The notes under the pieces: generated by a model | Databases searched by the model: none | Told to the model about the DNA's origin: nothing | Seen by the model: only the letters and a program-made list of their open reading frames with translations | Assembly: GCF_018275325.1 (NCBI RefSeq) | Contig: NZ_JAGVQR010000004.1 | Span: 1,235,940-1,299,939 of the forward strand | Direction: 5' to 3' | Source of the DNA: Nocardioides palaemonis | GTDB taxonomy: Bacteria > Actinomycetota > Actinomycetes > Propionibacteriales > Nocardioidaceae | Length of the DNA: 64,000 nt | Translations under genes and position numbers: made by a program | In this document: in pieces, positions 34,643 through 43,341 of the stretch | How the letters are laid out: each line of letters begins with the position of its first letter | Numbering within the stretch: position 1 is the first letter of the stretch

Positions 34643-35770
34643 ATGCGGAGCATCGGGGTGGAGGAGGAGCTGCTCCTCGTCGACGCGCGGACCGGCCGTC
34701 CGCGCAACGTCGCGCGGGAGGTGATCCGGGCGGCGGCCGCGCGCGACGCGCAGGACCCCGCCCCGAGCGACGAGCACGGCGGCTCCCTCGGCCACGAGCT
34801 GCACCGCACCCAGGTCGAGACCGACACCCCGCCGCTGGAGCGCCTGTCCGACCTCGAGGACGCGCTGCGTGCCTGGCGCGAGCGGGCCCGCGCCGCCGCT
34901 CTCGAGGTCGGCGCCCGGGTGCTGGCCTCCGGCACCTCGCCGCTCGACGGTGACAGCCGGGTCGAGCGCAGCGAGCGCTACGACGCGATGGCCCACCGCT
35001 ACGGCCTGATGATGGCCGAGCAGCTGGTGTGCGGGTGCCACGTCCACGTCGAGGTGTCCGGCCCCGACGAGGGCGTCGGGGTGCTCGACCGGATCCGCAC
35101 GTGGGTGCCGCTGCTGCTGGCGGTCAGCGCGAACTCGCCGTGGTCGCAGTCGCTCGACACGGCCTACGAGAGCTATCGCTGGCAGATGCAGATGCGCTGG
35201 CCGAGCGCCGGTCCGCTGCCGGTGCTCGGCTCGCCGGACGCCTACCGCCGCCACGTCGAGGCGATGCTCGCGACCGGCGTGCCGCTCGACGAGGCGATGG
35301 TCTACGCCGACGCGCGGCTCTCCGCGCTCCACCCGACCGTGGAGATCCGCACCGCCGACGTGTGCCTCGACGTCCGCGACACCGTCGTGGTCGCGGCCCT
35401 GGCCCGCGGCCTGGTCGAGACGGCCGCGCGGGAGTGGGCCGACGGCGTGCCCGCCCACGACGTGGCGTCGGAGATCGTCCGGCTCGCCGGGTGGAAGGCG
35501 GGTCGGCACGGCCTGACCGGCGAGCTCGTGCACCCGCCCACCGGCACCAGCCGGCCCGCCGCGGAGGTCGTGGCGAGCCTGCTCGACCACGTCGGCGACG
35601 TGCTGCGCGACAGCGGCGACCACGACCTCGTCGCCGACGGACTCGACCGTCTGCTCGCCGACGGCACCGGTGCCCGCCGCCAGCGCGCGCTGCTCGACGA
35701 GGCCGACGGCGAGGACGCGGCCCTGGCGCGCGCCGTCGTGCGCCTGAGCCGTGAGACGGCGGACGCGTGA
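34643..35770 (+). CDS. YbdK family carboxylate-amine ligase (glutamate-cysteine ligase type 2)
   Basis: A 375-residue member of the GCS2 family. It begins at once with MRSIGVEEELLLVDARTG, the family hallmark, followed by HELHRTQVETDTPP, CGCHVHVEV and LHPTVEIRTADVCLDV. Such proteins have weak glutamate-cysteine ligase activity in vitro, and their real substrate in mycothiol-producing actinobacteria is unclear. ATG at 34643 is unambiguous. The stop overlaps a GTG that could begin the CPBP gene, but the better start of that gene is at 35806. Confidence 0.9.
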   Translation: MRSIGVEEELLLVDARTGRPRNVAREVIRAAAARDAQDPAPSDEHGGSLGHELHRTQVETDTPPLERLSDLEDALRAWRERARAAALEVGARVLASGTSPLDGDSRVERSERYDAMAHRYGLMMAEQLVCGCHVHVEVSGPDEGVGVLDRIRTWVPLLLAVSANSPWSQSLDTAYESYRWQMQMRWPSAGPLPVLGSPDAYRRHVEAMLATGVPLDEAMVYADARLSALHPTVEIRTADVCLDVRDTVVVAALARGLVETAAREWADGVPAHDVASEIVRLAGWKAGRHGLTGELVHPPTGTSRPAAEVVASLLDHVGDVLRDSGDHDLVADGLDRLLADGTGARRQRALLDEADGEDAALARAVVRLSRETADA

Positions 35771-35805
35771 ACGGCCGCCCGCCGACGCTGCCTAGGGTGG
35801 TGCTC

Positions 35806-36489
35806 ATGCGCACCTGGATCCGCCGGTCCCTGTGGGACGTGGTCCCGCGCGACCAGCGCGACTCCGACGCGGCGTTCCGTCGCCGGCAGATGGTCGCGGC
35901 GGTCGTGGTGCTGGTCGGGGCTGCCGTGCTCGGCTGGTCGCTGCGGCTCGAGCCGGGCGGCACGACGTTCTACGTCGCCGCCGTCGTGCTGGCCGGGGTC
36001 TGGGCCGCGGGAGCGTTCCTCTCCGGTCGGCTCCACCTGGGCCGGATCGCGGAGGGCGAGGCGTTCGTGCGGCCGATCCTCGCGCCGGTGCTGCTCGGCC
36101 TGCTGATGGTCGGCATCTTCGTGCTCGGCGCCCTCGTGGTGCGCGAGATCGACCCGCTCGCGCGCTACGTCAGCTCGGTCCTGGCCTACGCCGACGAGGG
36201 ATCGCTCACCGTGCTGGCGGTCATCACCTTCGTCAACGGCATCGCCGAGGAGCTGTTCTTCCGCGGCGCGATGTATGCCGCGATCCCGCGGCACCCGGTG
36301 CTCTGGACCACGCTGGCCTACGTCGTCGCGACGCTCGCGACCGGCAACGTGATGCTGGGCTTCGCGGCCATCCTGCTCGGTGCGGTCTGCGGCCTCGAGC
36401 GGCGGGCCAGCGGCGGCATCCTCGCCCCGATCCTGACCCACGTGACGTGGTCGCTGTCGATGCTGTTCCTGCTACCCCTGCTGTTCTGA
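35806..36489 (+). CDS. CPBP family intramembrane glutamic endopeptidase
   Basis: A 227-residue membrane protein with about six helices and the CAAX/bacteriocin-processing protease (CPBP) motif EELFFRGAMY, followed by the second motif around HVTWSLSMLF. Members cleave prenylated or hydrophobic peptides or mediate immunity; the target here is unknown. The ATG at 35806 follows TAGGGT by 7 bases (leaderless layout); a GTG at 35767 overlapping the previous stop is the alternative. It overlaps the convergent NAD(P)-binding gene by 18 bases at the 3' end. Confidence 0.85.
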   Translation: MRTWIRRSLWDVVPRDQRDSDAAFRRRQMVAAVVVLVGAAVLGWSLRLEPGGTTFYVAAVVLAGVWAAGAFLSGRLHLGRIAEGEAFVRPILAPVLLGLLMVGIFVLGALVVREIDPLARYVSSVLAYADEGSLTVLAVITFVNGIAEELFFRGAMYAAIPRHPVLWTTLAYVVATLATGNVMLGFAAILLGAVCGLERRASGGILAPILTHVTWSLSMLFLLPLLF

Positions 36490-37374
36490 CGCGGCCCGCT
36501 CGGCCAGCGCCCGGCGTACGGACTCGCGGTAGGTCAGCGGCTCGCCCGGCACCACGTCACGGATCGAGGTGTCGCGGACGACGACCTCGTTGCTCATCGA
36601 GTCGATGAGGTTGCGCCCGGTGGTGACGTCGACGTCGGTGACGAGGGCCAGCCAGCGCGACGACAGGCCGGGGGTGAGCAGCGGCAGCACGACGATGGGG
36701 ACGTTGCGGCCGTTCATCTCCTGGGCCACGCCCTGCAGCATCTCGCGGTAGGTGAGCGTCTCGGGACCACCGATCTCGAAGACCCGTCCCAGCGCCTGCT
36801 CCTGGCCGACGACGCCGGCGAGGTAGCGCACGACGTCGTCGATCGCGATCGGCTGGGTGCGGGTGCCGACCCACTTGGGGACGACCATCGCCGGGAGGTT
36901 CTTCACCAGCTGGCGGGTCAGCTCCCAGGAGATGCCGCCGTGCCCGACGACGATCGCCGCGCGCAGCACGGTCACCGGGACGCCGTCGGAGCCGAGCAGC
37001 CCCTCGACCTCGCGCCGCGAGCGCAGGTGGGCCGACAGGTCCTGGTCCTCGTCGCCGAGCCCGCCCATGTAGACGATCTGCTGCAGCCCCGCGGCGGCGG
37101 CCGCCCGGCTGAAGTGGCGCGCGGCCTGGGCGTCCTTGCGCTCGAAGTCGGGGTCGTCGAGGGAGTGGACGAGGTAGATCGCCACGTCGACGCCCTCGAG
37201 CGCCGGGCCGAGGGAGTCCGGGTCCATCACGTCGGCACCCACGGCCTTGCCGGGGCCGTCGTAGGACTCCGGGTGGCGCGTCATCGCGCGCACCTCGTGG
37301 CCGGCGTCGAGCAGGGCGGGGACGAGGCGGCGGCCGATGAAGCCGGTGGCGCCGGTGACGAGGACGGTGCTCAC
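36472..37374 (-). CDS. NAD(P)H-binding atypical short-chain dehydrogenase
   Basis: A 300-residue extended or atypical SDR with an N-terminal nucleotide-binding motif TGATGFIG (residues 7-14). The region around YLVHSLDDPDFE replaces the classical YxxxK active site, as in NmrA-like and ubiquinone-subunit-like proteins. It may be a redox-sensing or complex-assembly protein rather than a catalyst. The ATG at 37374 starts the Rossmann strand. It converges with the CPBP gene. No operon partner is certain, as the antiporter upstream stops about 100 bases away. Confidence 0.85.
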   Translation of the reverse strand: MSTVLVTGATGFIGRRLVPALLDAGHEVRAMTRHPESYDGPGKAVGADVMDPDSLGPALEGVDVAIYLVHSLDDPDFERKDAQAARHFSRAAAAAGLQQIVYMGGLGDEDQDLSAHLRSRREVEGLLGSDGVPVTVLRAAIVVGHGGISWELTRQLVKNLPAMVVPKWVGTRTQPIAIDDVVRYLAGVVGQEQALGRVFEIGGPETLTYREMLQGVAQEMNGRNVPIVVLPLLTPGLSSRWLALVTDVDVTTGRNLIDSMSNEVVVRDTSIRDVVPGEPLTYRESVRRALAERAASEQQG

Positions 37375-37477
37375 GCGGGGCCCCCGCGACGTTGTTCGGG
37401 GGAGCGGAGCGGCGGAGAAGAACGTCGTGGGGTGCGGGTCATGGCTCCACTCTCCCAGTCGGGCGGTCGGGCCCGCC

Positions 37478-38803
37478 TCATCCTCCTGACGGGGAAGGAC
37501 CGAGTCCGCGGCGCGCGTCCAGGCGGGCCATGGCGGGCGTCGCGGTGACGCCGTGCAGCAGCACGGAGACGACCACGGCGAACGCGACGGTCGACCACAG
37601 CCAGTCCTCGCCGGGCACGTCCTCGTGGGAGGTGGCGTAGGCGAGGTAGAACAGCGAGCCCACGCCCCGCACCCCGAAGAACGCGACGGCGAGCCGCTCG
37701 CCGCGGTCGAGGCCGCCGTCGAGGTGCTCGTCGCGGGCCGCGACGCTCAGCGAGAGCCACCCGACGACGGGGCGTACGACCAGGACCAGCGCGAGGGTCA
37801 GCACCACGCCGCGCCAGTCGAGGTGCTCGAGCAGCCCGTGGGTCATCGCCATGCCCAGCACGAGCAGGACCAGCAGCGTCATCAGCCGCTCGAGCCGGTC
37901 GACGACCGCGTGCATCGCCCGCTGGTAGGAGTGGCCGCGCTCGGAGGCACGCAGGGTGGTGGCGCAGACGAAGACCGCGAGGAAGCCGTAGCCGCCGACG
38001 AGCTCGGCACCGCCGTAGGCCGCCATCAGCGCGGCGAGCGCGAGCAGCGGCTCGCCGCGGTCGGCGAGGCGCAGCACCTCGCGCCGCGCGCGGAACGCCT
38101 GGCGACCCAGCAGCCAGCCGACCCCGGCGCCGACCAGCACGCCGAGCGCGATCTTGCCGACGACGTACCAGCCGACCCACGCGCCGGCGTCCGCGAGCGT
38201 GAAGCCGCCGGCGAGCAGCAGCAGGGCGAGGTGGACGAAGGGGAACGCGAGCCCGTCGTTCATCCCGGCCTCGGCGGTGAGGGAGAACCGGATGTCGTCG
38301 TCCTCCTCGGGTCCGCCGTCGTCGCTGGGCTCGAGGTCGTCGGTGAGCGGCTCGCCGACCTGGACGTCGGAGGCGAGCACCGGGTCGGTCGGCGCGAGCA
38401 CCGCGCCGAGCAGCAGCGCGACGGCCGGCGCGAGCCCGGCGACCCACCAGCCGAGCAGCGCGATCGCGCCGATCGTCAGCGGCATGGTGACCGCGAGCAG
38501 CCGCCACACGGGCGACCAGGTCCGCCACGACGCCCACGAGCGGACGTGGAAGTGCCGGTCGATGGCCAGCCCGACGCCCATCAACGACACCAGCACGGTG
38601 AACTCGGTGACGTGCGTGACCACGACCGGGTGGTCGCGCGGCGCGAGGCTCACCATGTCGGCCAGCGGCAGCAGCCCGATCAGCATGCCGACGGCGACCA
38701 GCACCATCGGCGGTGAGATCGCGACCCGGCTGGTGACCTGCGGCAGGACGATCGCGAGCAGCAGGGCCAGGCCGAGCAGGAGGTAGACGATGCCCGTGGT
38801 CAC
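37478..38803 (-). CDS. Sodium/proton antiporter, CPA1 family
   Basis: A 441-residue membrane protein with 11-12 helices. The transport core motifs APTDPVLASDVQVG and EAGMNDGLAFPFV, with the ion-binding Asp pair region, identify it as a CPA1 Na+(K+)/H+ antiporter. The ATG at 38803 gives a short N-terminus leading directly into the first helix. An acidic loop (about residues 160-172, SDDGGPEEDDD) precedes the EAGMNDG helix. MerR lies upstream in the same orientation with a 19-base gap, so the two may share a transcript. Confidence 0.9.
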   Translation of the reverse strand: MTTGIVYLLLGLALLLAIVLPQVTSRVAISPPMVLVAVGMLIGLLPLADMVSLAPRDHPVVVTHVTEFTVLVSLMGVGLAIDRHFHVRSWASWRTWSPVWRLLAVTMPLTIGAIALLGWWVAGLAPAVALLLGAVLAPTDPVLASDVQVGEPLTDDLEPSDDGGPEEDDDIRFSLTAEAGMNDGLAFPFVHLALLLLAGGFTLADAGAWVGWYVVGKIALGVLVGAGVGWLLGRQAFRARREVLRLADRGEPLLALAALMAAYGGAELVGGYGFLAVFVCATTLRASERGHSYQRAMHAVVDRLERLMTLLVLLVLGMAMTHGLLEHLDWRGVVLTLALVLVVRPVVGWLSLSVAARDEHLDGGLDRGERLAVAFFGVRGVGSLFYLAYATSHEDVPGEDWLWSTVAFAVVVSVLLHGVTATPAMARLDARRGLGPSPSGG

Positions 38804-38822
38804 GCGGGGCCCTCGCGGGTCG

Positions 38823-39437
38823 TCATCGGGTGGGGGTGCGCCTGTCGTACGCGGCCTGGCTCTCGTCGATGGCCTGCTCGTAGGCCGTGACCAGCCCCGC
38901 GATGGTGAGCGGCTTGAGCCGGTGGATGAACTCGCGCAGCTGCTCGGCGGTGTAGCCGGCCTCGCGGAACTGCGGCCACACCTTGGTGCGGACGATCTCC
39001 GACAGCTCCTCGGCGACCTGGCGGCCGTGCTCGGCGTAGACCTCGGCCACGGCCTCGGCCGCCTCGGGCGAGATGCCCATCCCGGACAGGTTGCCCGAGA
39101 CGTCGACCTCGCGGTCGCCGGTGACCGGCGTGAGCAGCGAGAGGTGGCGGGCGATGTCGGACGGGGTCGCCGCGGCGGGGATCTGCTCGACGTACTTCTC
39201 GATCGCCGACAGCGTGAAGCCGTGGCCCTGCAGCTCGCGGACGAGCTCGAGGCGGGCGACGTGGTCCGGCCCGTAGTAGCCGGAGCGGCCGCGGCGCACG
39301 GGAGGGGGCACGAGGCCGCGCGAGGCGTAGAACCGCACGTTGCGGGCGCTGACGCCGGTGCGCGCGGTCAGCTCGTCGAGGCTCAGCAGGTCGCCGGCCG
39401 CGCCGGACTGCTGGTCGAGCCCACCTTCGATCGCCAC
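38823..39437 (-). CDS. MerR family transcriptional regulator
   Basis: A 204-residue MerR-family regulator. The winged helix is LSLDELTARTGVSARNVRFY followed by RGRSGYYGPDHVARLELVREL; the rest is a coiled coil and a helical C-terminal domain without obvious metal-binding cysteines, so the effector is probably organic. GTG at 39437 is the only start fitting the domain. It is divergent from the thiolase gene, whose promoter has a perfect dyad in its 17-base spacer, as expected for MerR regulation. It therefore likely controls the fadA-fadB genes. Confidence 0.9.
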   Translation of the reverse strand: MAIEGGLDQQSGAAGDLLSLDELTARTGVSARNVRFYASRGLVPPPVRRGRSGYYGPDHVARLELVRELQGHGFTLSAIEKYVEQIPAAATPSDIARHLSLLTPVTGDREVDVSGNLSGMGISPEAAEAVAEVYAEHGRQVAEELSEIVRTKVWPQFREAGYTAEQLREFIHRLKPLTIAGLVTAYEQAIDESQAAYDRRTPTR

Positions 39438-39509
39438 GCGCCCATCCTCTCGCCCCGTGCCCGCGGGCGCACACGGGCGCACCCGTGCGGGTGGCGCGGG
39501 CCACACCTG

Positions 39510-39538
39510 TTGGACTGTGACAGCGATGGTGTCACAAT
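39510..39538 (+). promoter_or_regulatory. fadA promoter with MerR-type spacer dyad
   Basis: TTGGAC (39510-39515) and CACAAT (39533-39538) are separated by 17 bases. The perfect dyad TGTGACA/TGTCACA (39516-39536, 7-base centre) fills the spacer. The ATG follows 7 bases after the -10 element, so the message is probably leaderless. Dyads inside the spacer are the hallmark of MerR-type control. Confidence 0.72.
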
Positions 39539-39545
39539 CGCTGGC

Positions 39546-40757
39546 ATGGCAGAAGCATTCGTCTACGACCACATCCGCACGCCTCGCGGCCGGGGCAAGG
39601 CCACCGGCTCGCTGCACGAGGTGAAGCCGGTCGACCTGGTCGTCGGACTCCTCGACGAGCTCAAGACCCGCAACCCCACGCTCGACCCGGCCCGCGTCGA
39701 CGACGTCGTGCTCGGCGTCGTGACCCCCATCGGTGACCAGGGCGGCGACATCGCCAAGACCGCGGCGCTCAAGGCCGGCTACCCCGAGACCGTCGCGGGC
39801 GTCCAGCTCAACCGCTTCTGCGCCAGCGGGCTCGAGGCCGTCAACCAGGCCGCGCAGCGCGTCCGCTCCGGCTTCGAGGACCTCATCGTCGCCGGCGGCG
39901 TCGAGTCGATGAGCCGCGTGCCGATGGGCAGCGACGGCGGCGCCTGGGCGATGGACCCGGCCACCGCGCTCCAGACCGGCTTCGTGCCGCAGGGCATCGG
40001 CGCCGACCTGATCGCCACGATCGAGGGCTGGGGCCGCGCCGACGTCGACGCGTATGCCGCCGAGTCGCACCACCGCGCCGCGAAGGCGTGGGCCAACGGC
40101 TACTTCGACGACGCGGTCGTCCCCGTGCGCGACCTCAACGGCGTGACCGTCCTCGACCGCGACGAGACCGTCCGACCCGACACCTCCGTCGAGGGCCTCG
40201 CCGGGCTCAAGCCGTCGTTCGCCCAGATCGGGCGCGACGCGGGCTTCGACGACGTCGCGCTGGAGAAGTACCACTGGGTCCCGGCGATCGACCACGTCCA
40301 CCACGCCGGCAACTCGTCGGGCATCGTCGACGGTGCCGCGGTGATGGCGATCGGCACCGAGGAGGTGGGCGCCGCGCTCGGCCTCACGCCGCGCGCCCGG
40401 ATCGTCGCGACCGCCGTCTCCGGCGCCGACCCGACGATCATGCTCACCGGTCCCGCCCCCGCCGCCCGCAAGGCGCTCGCCCGCGCCGGCCTCGAGGTCG
40501 ACGACATCGACCTGTGGGAGATCAACGAGGCGTTCGCCGCCGTCGCGATGCGGTTCATGCGCGACATGGGCATCAGCCACGACGTCACCAACGTCAACGG
40601 CGGTGCCATCGCGATGGGCCACCCGCTCGGCGCCACCGGCGCGATGATCCTCGGCACCCTCGTCGACGAGCTCGCCCGCCGCGACCAGAAGCGCGGCCTC
40701 GCCACGCTCTGCGTCGGCGGCGGCATGGGCATCGCCACCGTCGTCGAGCTCGTCTGA
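39546..40757 (+). CDS. fadA: Acetyl-CoA acyltransferase (thiolase)
   Basis: A 403-residue thiolase closing each beta-oxidation cycle. The acylated Cys is in NRFCASGLEAVN, the GHPLGATGA loop carries the catalytic His and the C-terminal CVGGGMGIA holds the second Cys. The MAEAFVYDHIRTPRGRGK start is typical of actinobacterial FadA partners. The downstream gene is the multifunctional FadB-type enzyme, 135 bases away, with a family B palindrome between them. Likely regulated by the divergent MerR through the spacer dyad at 39516. Confidence 0.95.
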   Translation: MAEAFVYDHIRTPRGRGKATGSLHEVKPVDLVVGLLDELKTRNPTLDPARVDDVVLGVVTPIGDQGGDIAKTAALKAGYPETVAGVQLNRFCASGLEAVNQAAQRVRSGFEDLIVAGGVESMSRVPMGSDGGAWAMDPATALQTGFVPQGIGADLIATIEGWGRADVDAYAAESHHRAAKAWANGYFDDAVVPVRDLNGVTVLDRDETVRPDTSVEGLAGLKPSFAQIGRDAGFDDVALEKYHWVPAIDHVHHAGNSSGIVDGAAVMAIGTEEVGAALGLTPRARIVATAVSGADPTIMLTGPAPAARKALARAGLEVDDIDLWEINEAFAAVAMRFMRDMGISHDVTNVNGGAIAMGHPLGATGAMILGTLVDELARRDQKRGLATLCVGGGMGIATVVELV

Positions 40758-40786
40758 GCCGACGGTCCCTCCCCGCCCCCACCCAC

Positions 40787-40882
40787 CGCTGGTCAAGGAG
40801 GTCGCGCAGCGACCGTCACGAGACCACCTCCCACCTGCCGAGCCTGGTCTCGTGACGGGACTTCGTCCCTCCTCGACCAGCG
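40787..40882. repeat. Composite palindrome family B, full copy between fadA and fadB
   Basis: Outer arms CGCTGGTCAAGGA and TCCTCGACCAGCG; left inner hairpin GGTCGCgcaGCGACC (alpha), right inner element GGGACttcGTCCC (beta type). It ends 2 bases before the AAGGAGAG ribosome-binding site of fadB and may attenuate or protect the operon message. Confidence 0.8.
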
Positions 40883-40892
40883 AAGGAGAGCA

Positions 40893-43112
40893 ATGAGCAC
40901 CACCACCGCTGACACCGCCGTCCGCTACGACCGCGACGCCGACGGCATCGTCACCCTCACGCTGGACGACCCCACCGCCAGCGCCAACACCATGAACGAG
41001 CTCTACCAGGCCTCGATGCAGGCCGCCGTGCAGCGCCTGCAGGACGAGGTCGACGACGTCACCGGCGTCGTCCTGGCCAGCGCGAAGAAGACCTTCTTCG
41101 CCGGCGGCAACCTCAAGTCGATGGTCACCGCGACCCCCGACGACGCGCCCGCGATCTTCGCGATGAGCGAGGCGGTCAAGGCCAGCCTGCGCGCGCTGGA
41201 GACGTACCCCCGTCCGGTCGTCGCCGCGATCAACGGCGCCGCGCTCGGCGGCGGCCTCGAGATCGCGCTCGCCGCGAACCGCCGGATCGCCGTCGACGAC
41301 CGGTCGGTCAAGATCGGCCTGCCCGAGTCGACGCTCGGCCTGCTGCCGGGCGGTGGCGGCGTCACCCGCGTCGTACGCATGCTCGGCCTGCAGTCGGCGC
41401 TGATGGACGTGCTGATGCCCGGCACCCAGTTCGACCCGCGGGGCGCGCAGGCCAAGGGCCTCGTCGACGAGCTCGTCGCCACCCGCGAGGAGCTCGTGCC
41501 GGCCGCGAAGGCGTGGATCCTGTCCGTGCGCGACGACGAGGACGCGGCGCGCAACCCGTGGGACCGCGCCGGCTACAAGATGCCCGGAGGCACGCCCAAG
41601 ACCCCGGCGCTCGCGCAGTTCCTGCCGGCCTTCCCGGCGCTGCTGCGCAAGCAGACCAAGGGCGCGGTCTACCCCGCCCCGCGGGCGATCATGAGCGCGG
41701 CCGTCGAGGGCGCGCAGGTCGACTTCGACACCGCCTCGCGGATCGAGACGCGCTACTTCACCGACCTCGTGGTCAACCAGCAGGCCAAGAACATGATCCA
41801 GGCCTTCTTCTTCGACCTCCAGGCGATCAACTCCGGCTCGCTGCGCCCCGCGGGCATCGAGCGGTGGCAGGCCACGAAGGTCGCGGTGCTCGGCGCCGGG
41901 ATGATGGGCGCCGGCATCGCCTACTCGTGCGCCCGGGCCGGCATGCAGGTCCTGCTCAAGGACGTCTCCCTGGAAGCGGCCGAGCGGGGCAAGGCCTACA
42001 CCGAGAAGCTCAACGCCAGGGGCGTCGAGCGCGGCAAGATCACGCAGGAGAAGGCCGACGAGCTGCTCGCGCGGATCACGCCGACCGCCGACGCCGCCGA
42101 CCTCGCCGGCTGCGACCTGGTGATCGAGGCGGTCTTCGAGGACCCGTCGCTCAAGGCGGAGGTCTTCGCCGAGGTCGCTCCGCACGTGGACCCCGACGCG
42201 CTGCTGTGCTCCAACACCTCGACGCTGCCGATCACCGAGCTCGCGACGGGGGTCGACCGGCCGGCGGACTTCATCGGCCTGCACTTCTTCTCGCCCGTCG
42301 ACAAGATGCCGCTGGTCGAGATCATCCGCGGCGCCGAGACCTCGGACGCGGCGCTCGCCAAGGCGTACGACGTGGTCCAGCAGATCCGCAAGACGCCGAT
42401 CGTGGTCAACGACTCGCGCGGCTTCTACACCTCGCGCGTCATCGGCACCCAGATCAACGAGGGCCTCGCGATGCTCGCCGAGGGCGTGCACCCGGTCTCG
42501 CTCGAGCGCGCGGCGACGTCCGCCGGGTTCCCGGTGGGGCCGCTGCAGATCAGCGACGAGCTCAACATGGAGCTGATGGCCAAGATCCGCAAGGCCACCG
42601 CCGACGCCGCGGCGCGCGAGGGTGTCGACCTCGGGCCGGACCCGGCCGGCGACGTGATCGCGACGATGATCGGCCTGGGCCGGCCCTCGCGGCTGAAGGG
42701 CGCCGGGTTCTACGACTACGCCGACGGCCGGCGTACGACCCTGTGGTCGGGCCTCGCCGAGCACTTCCCGGTGGCCGAGCAGCAGATCCCGATTCGCGAC
42801 ATGCGCGACCGGATGCTGTTCATCGAGGCGCTCGAGACCGCGAAGTGCTTCGAGGAGGGCGTGATCACCTCCGCGGCCGCGGCCAACATCGGCTCGATCA
42901 TGGGCATCGGCTTCCCGGCCCTCACCGGGGGTGCGGCGCAGTTCATGACCGGCTGGCAGGCGCTGGACGAGAACGGTCGCGGCACCGGCCCGGTCGGGCT
43001 CGCCGCGTTCGTGGCCCGCGCCGACGAGCTCGCGGACGCCTACGGCGAGCGGTTCCGCCCGACGGCACGCCTGCGCGAGATGGCCGAGCGCGGGGAGACC
43101 TTCCCCGCCTGA
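40893..43112 (+). CDS. fadB: Trifunctional 3-hydroxyacyl-CoA dehydrogenase/enoyl-CoA hydratase
   Basis: A 739-residue FadB/FadJ-type fusion. Residues about 10-300 are the crotonase domain (oxyanion FAGGN and NGAALGGGLEIALA, with the Glu pair in GLPESTLGLLPGGGG). Residues about 330-510 bind NAD (VLGAGMMGAGIAYSCARAG). Residues about 510-720 are the C-terminal 3-hydroxyacyl-CoA dehydrogenase domains with NDSRGFYTSR. It hydrates and dehydrogenates acyl-CoA and passes product to the upstream thiolase. ATG at 40893 follows a strong AAGGAGAG site. Confidence 0.95.
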   Translation: MSTTTADTAVRYDRDADGIVTLTLDDPTASANTMNELYQASMQAAVQRLQDEVDDVTGVVLASAKKTFFAGGNLKSMVTATPDDAPAIFAMSEAVKASLRALETYPRPVVAAINGAALGGGLEIALAANRRIAVDDRSVKIGLPESTLGLLPGGGGVTRVVRMLGLQSALMDVLMPGTQFDPRGAQAKGLVDELVATREELVPAAKAWILSVRDDEDAARNPWDRAGYKMPGGTPKTPALAQFLPAFPALLRKQTKGAVYPAPRAIMSAAVEGAQVDFDTASRIETRYFTDLVVNQQAKNMIQAFFFDLQAINSGSLRPAGIERWQATKVAVLGAGMMGAGIAYSCARAGMQVLLKDVSLEAAERGKAYTEKLNARGVERGKITQEKADELLARITPTADAADLAGCDLVIEAVFEDPSLKAEVFAEVAPHVDPDALLCSNTSTLPITELATGVDRPADFIGLHFFSPVDKMPLVEIIRGAETSDAALAKAYDVVQQIRKTPIVVNDSRGFYTSRVIGTQINEGLAMLAEGVHPVSLERAATSAGFPVGPLQISDELNMELMAKIRKATADAAAREGVDLGPDPAGDVIATMIGLGRPSRLKGAGFYDYADGRRTTLWSGLAEHFPVAEQQIPIRDMRDRMLFIEALETAKCFEEGVITSAAAANIGSIMGIGFPALTGGAAQFMTGWQALDENGRGTGPVGLAAFVARADELADAYGERFRPTARLREMAERGETFPA

Positions 43113-43117
43113 CGTGC

Positions 43118-43328
43118 GCCGAGTCGGCGTGAATGTGTGCGGAATGTGTGCCGAGTCGGCGTGAATGCGTGCGGAATGTGCGCCGAGTCGGCGTGAATGC
43201 GCGCGGAATGTGCGCCGAGTCGGCGTGAATGTGTGCGAGCGCCATGACATTCGCGCCGACTCGGTGGGTCCGGAAGGGACATTCGCGCCGAGTCGATGTG
43301 ATTTCGGAGCGCATCCGCGCCGGCTCGG
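43118..43328. repeat. 32-base phased array, four direct and three inverted units
   Basis: The dyad GCCGAGTCGGC with GTGAAT attached starts at 43118, 43150, 43182 and 43214. The reverse-orientation form (ATTCGCGCCGACTCGG and variants) starts at 43249, 43281 and 43313. Every step within each set is 32 bases, near three helical turns. The array fills the gap before the ABC ATPase gene. Confidence 0.85.
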
Positions 43329-43341
43329 GGAGAATCCTCGG

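Noticed and set aside
43118..43328. Possible CRISPR array
   Set aside because: The interval between dyads is itself conserved and part of the units are inverted; no cas genes.
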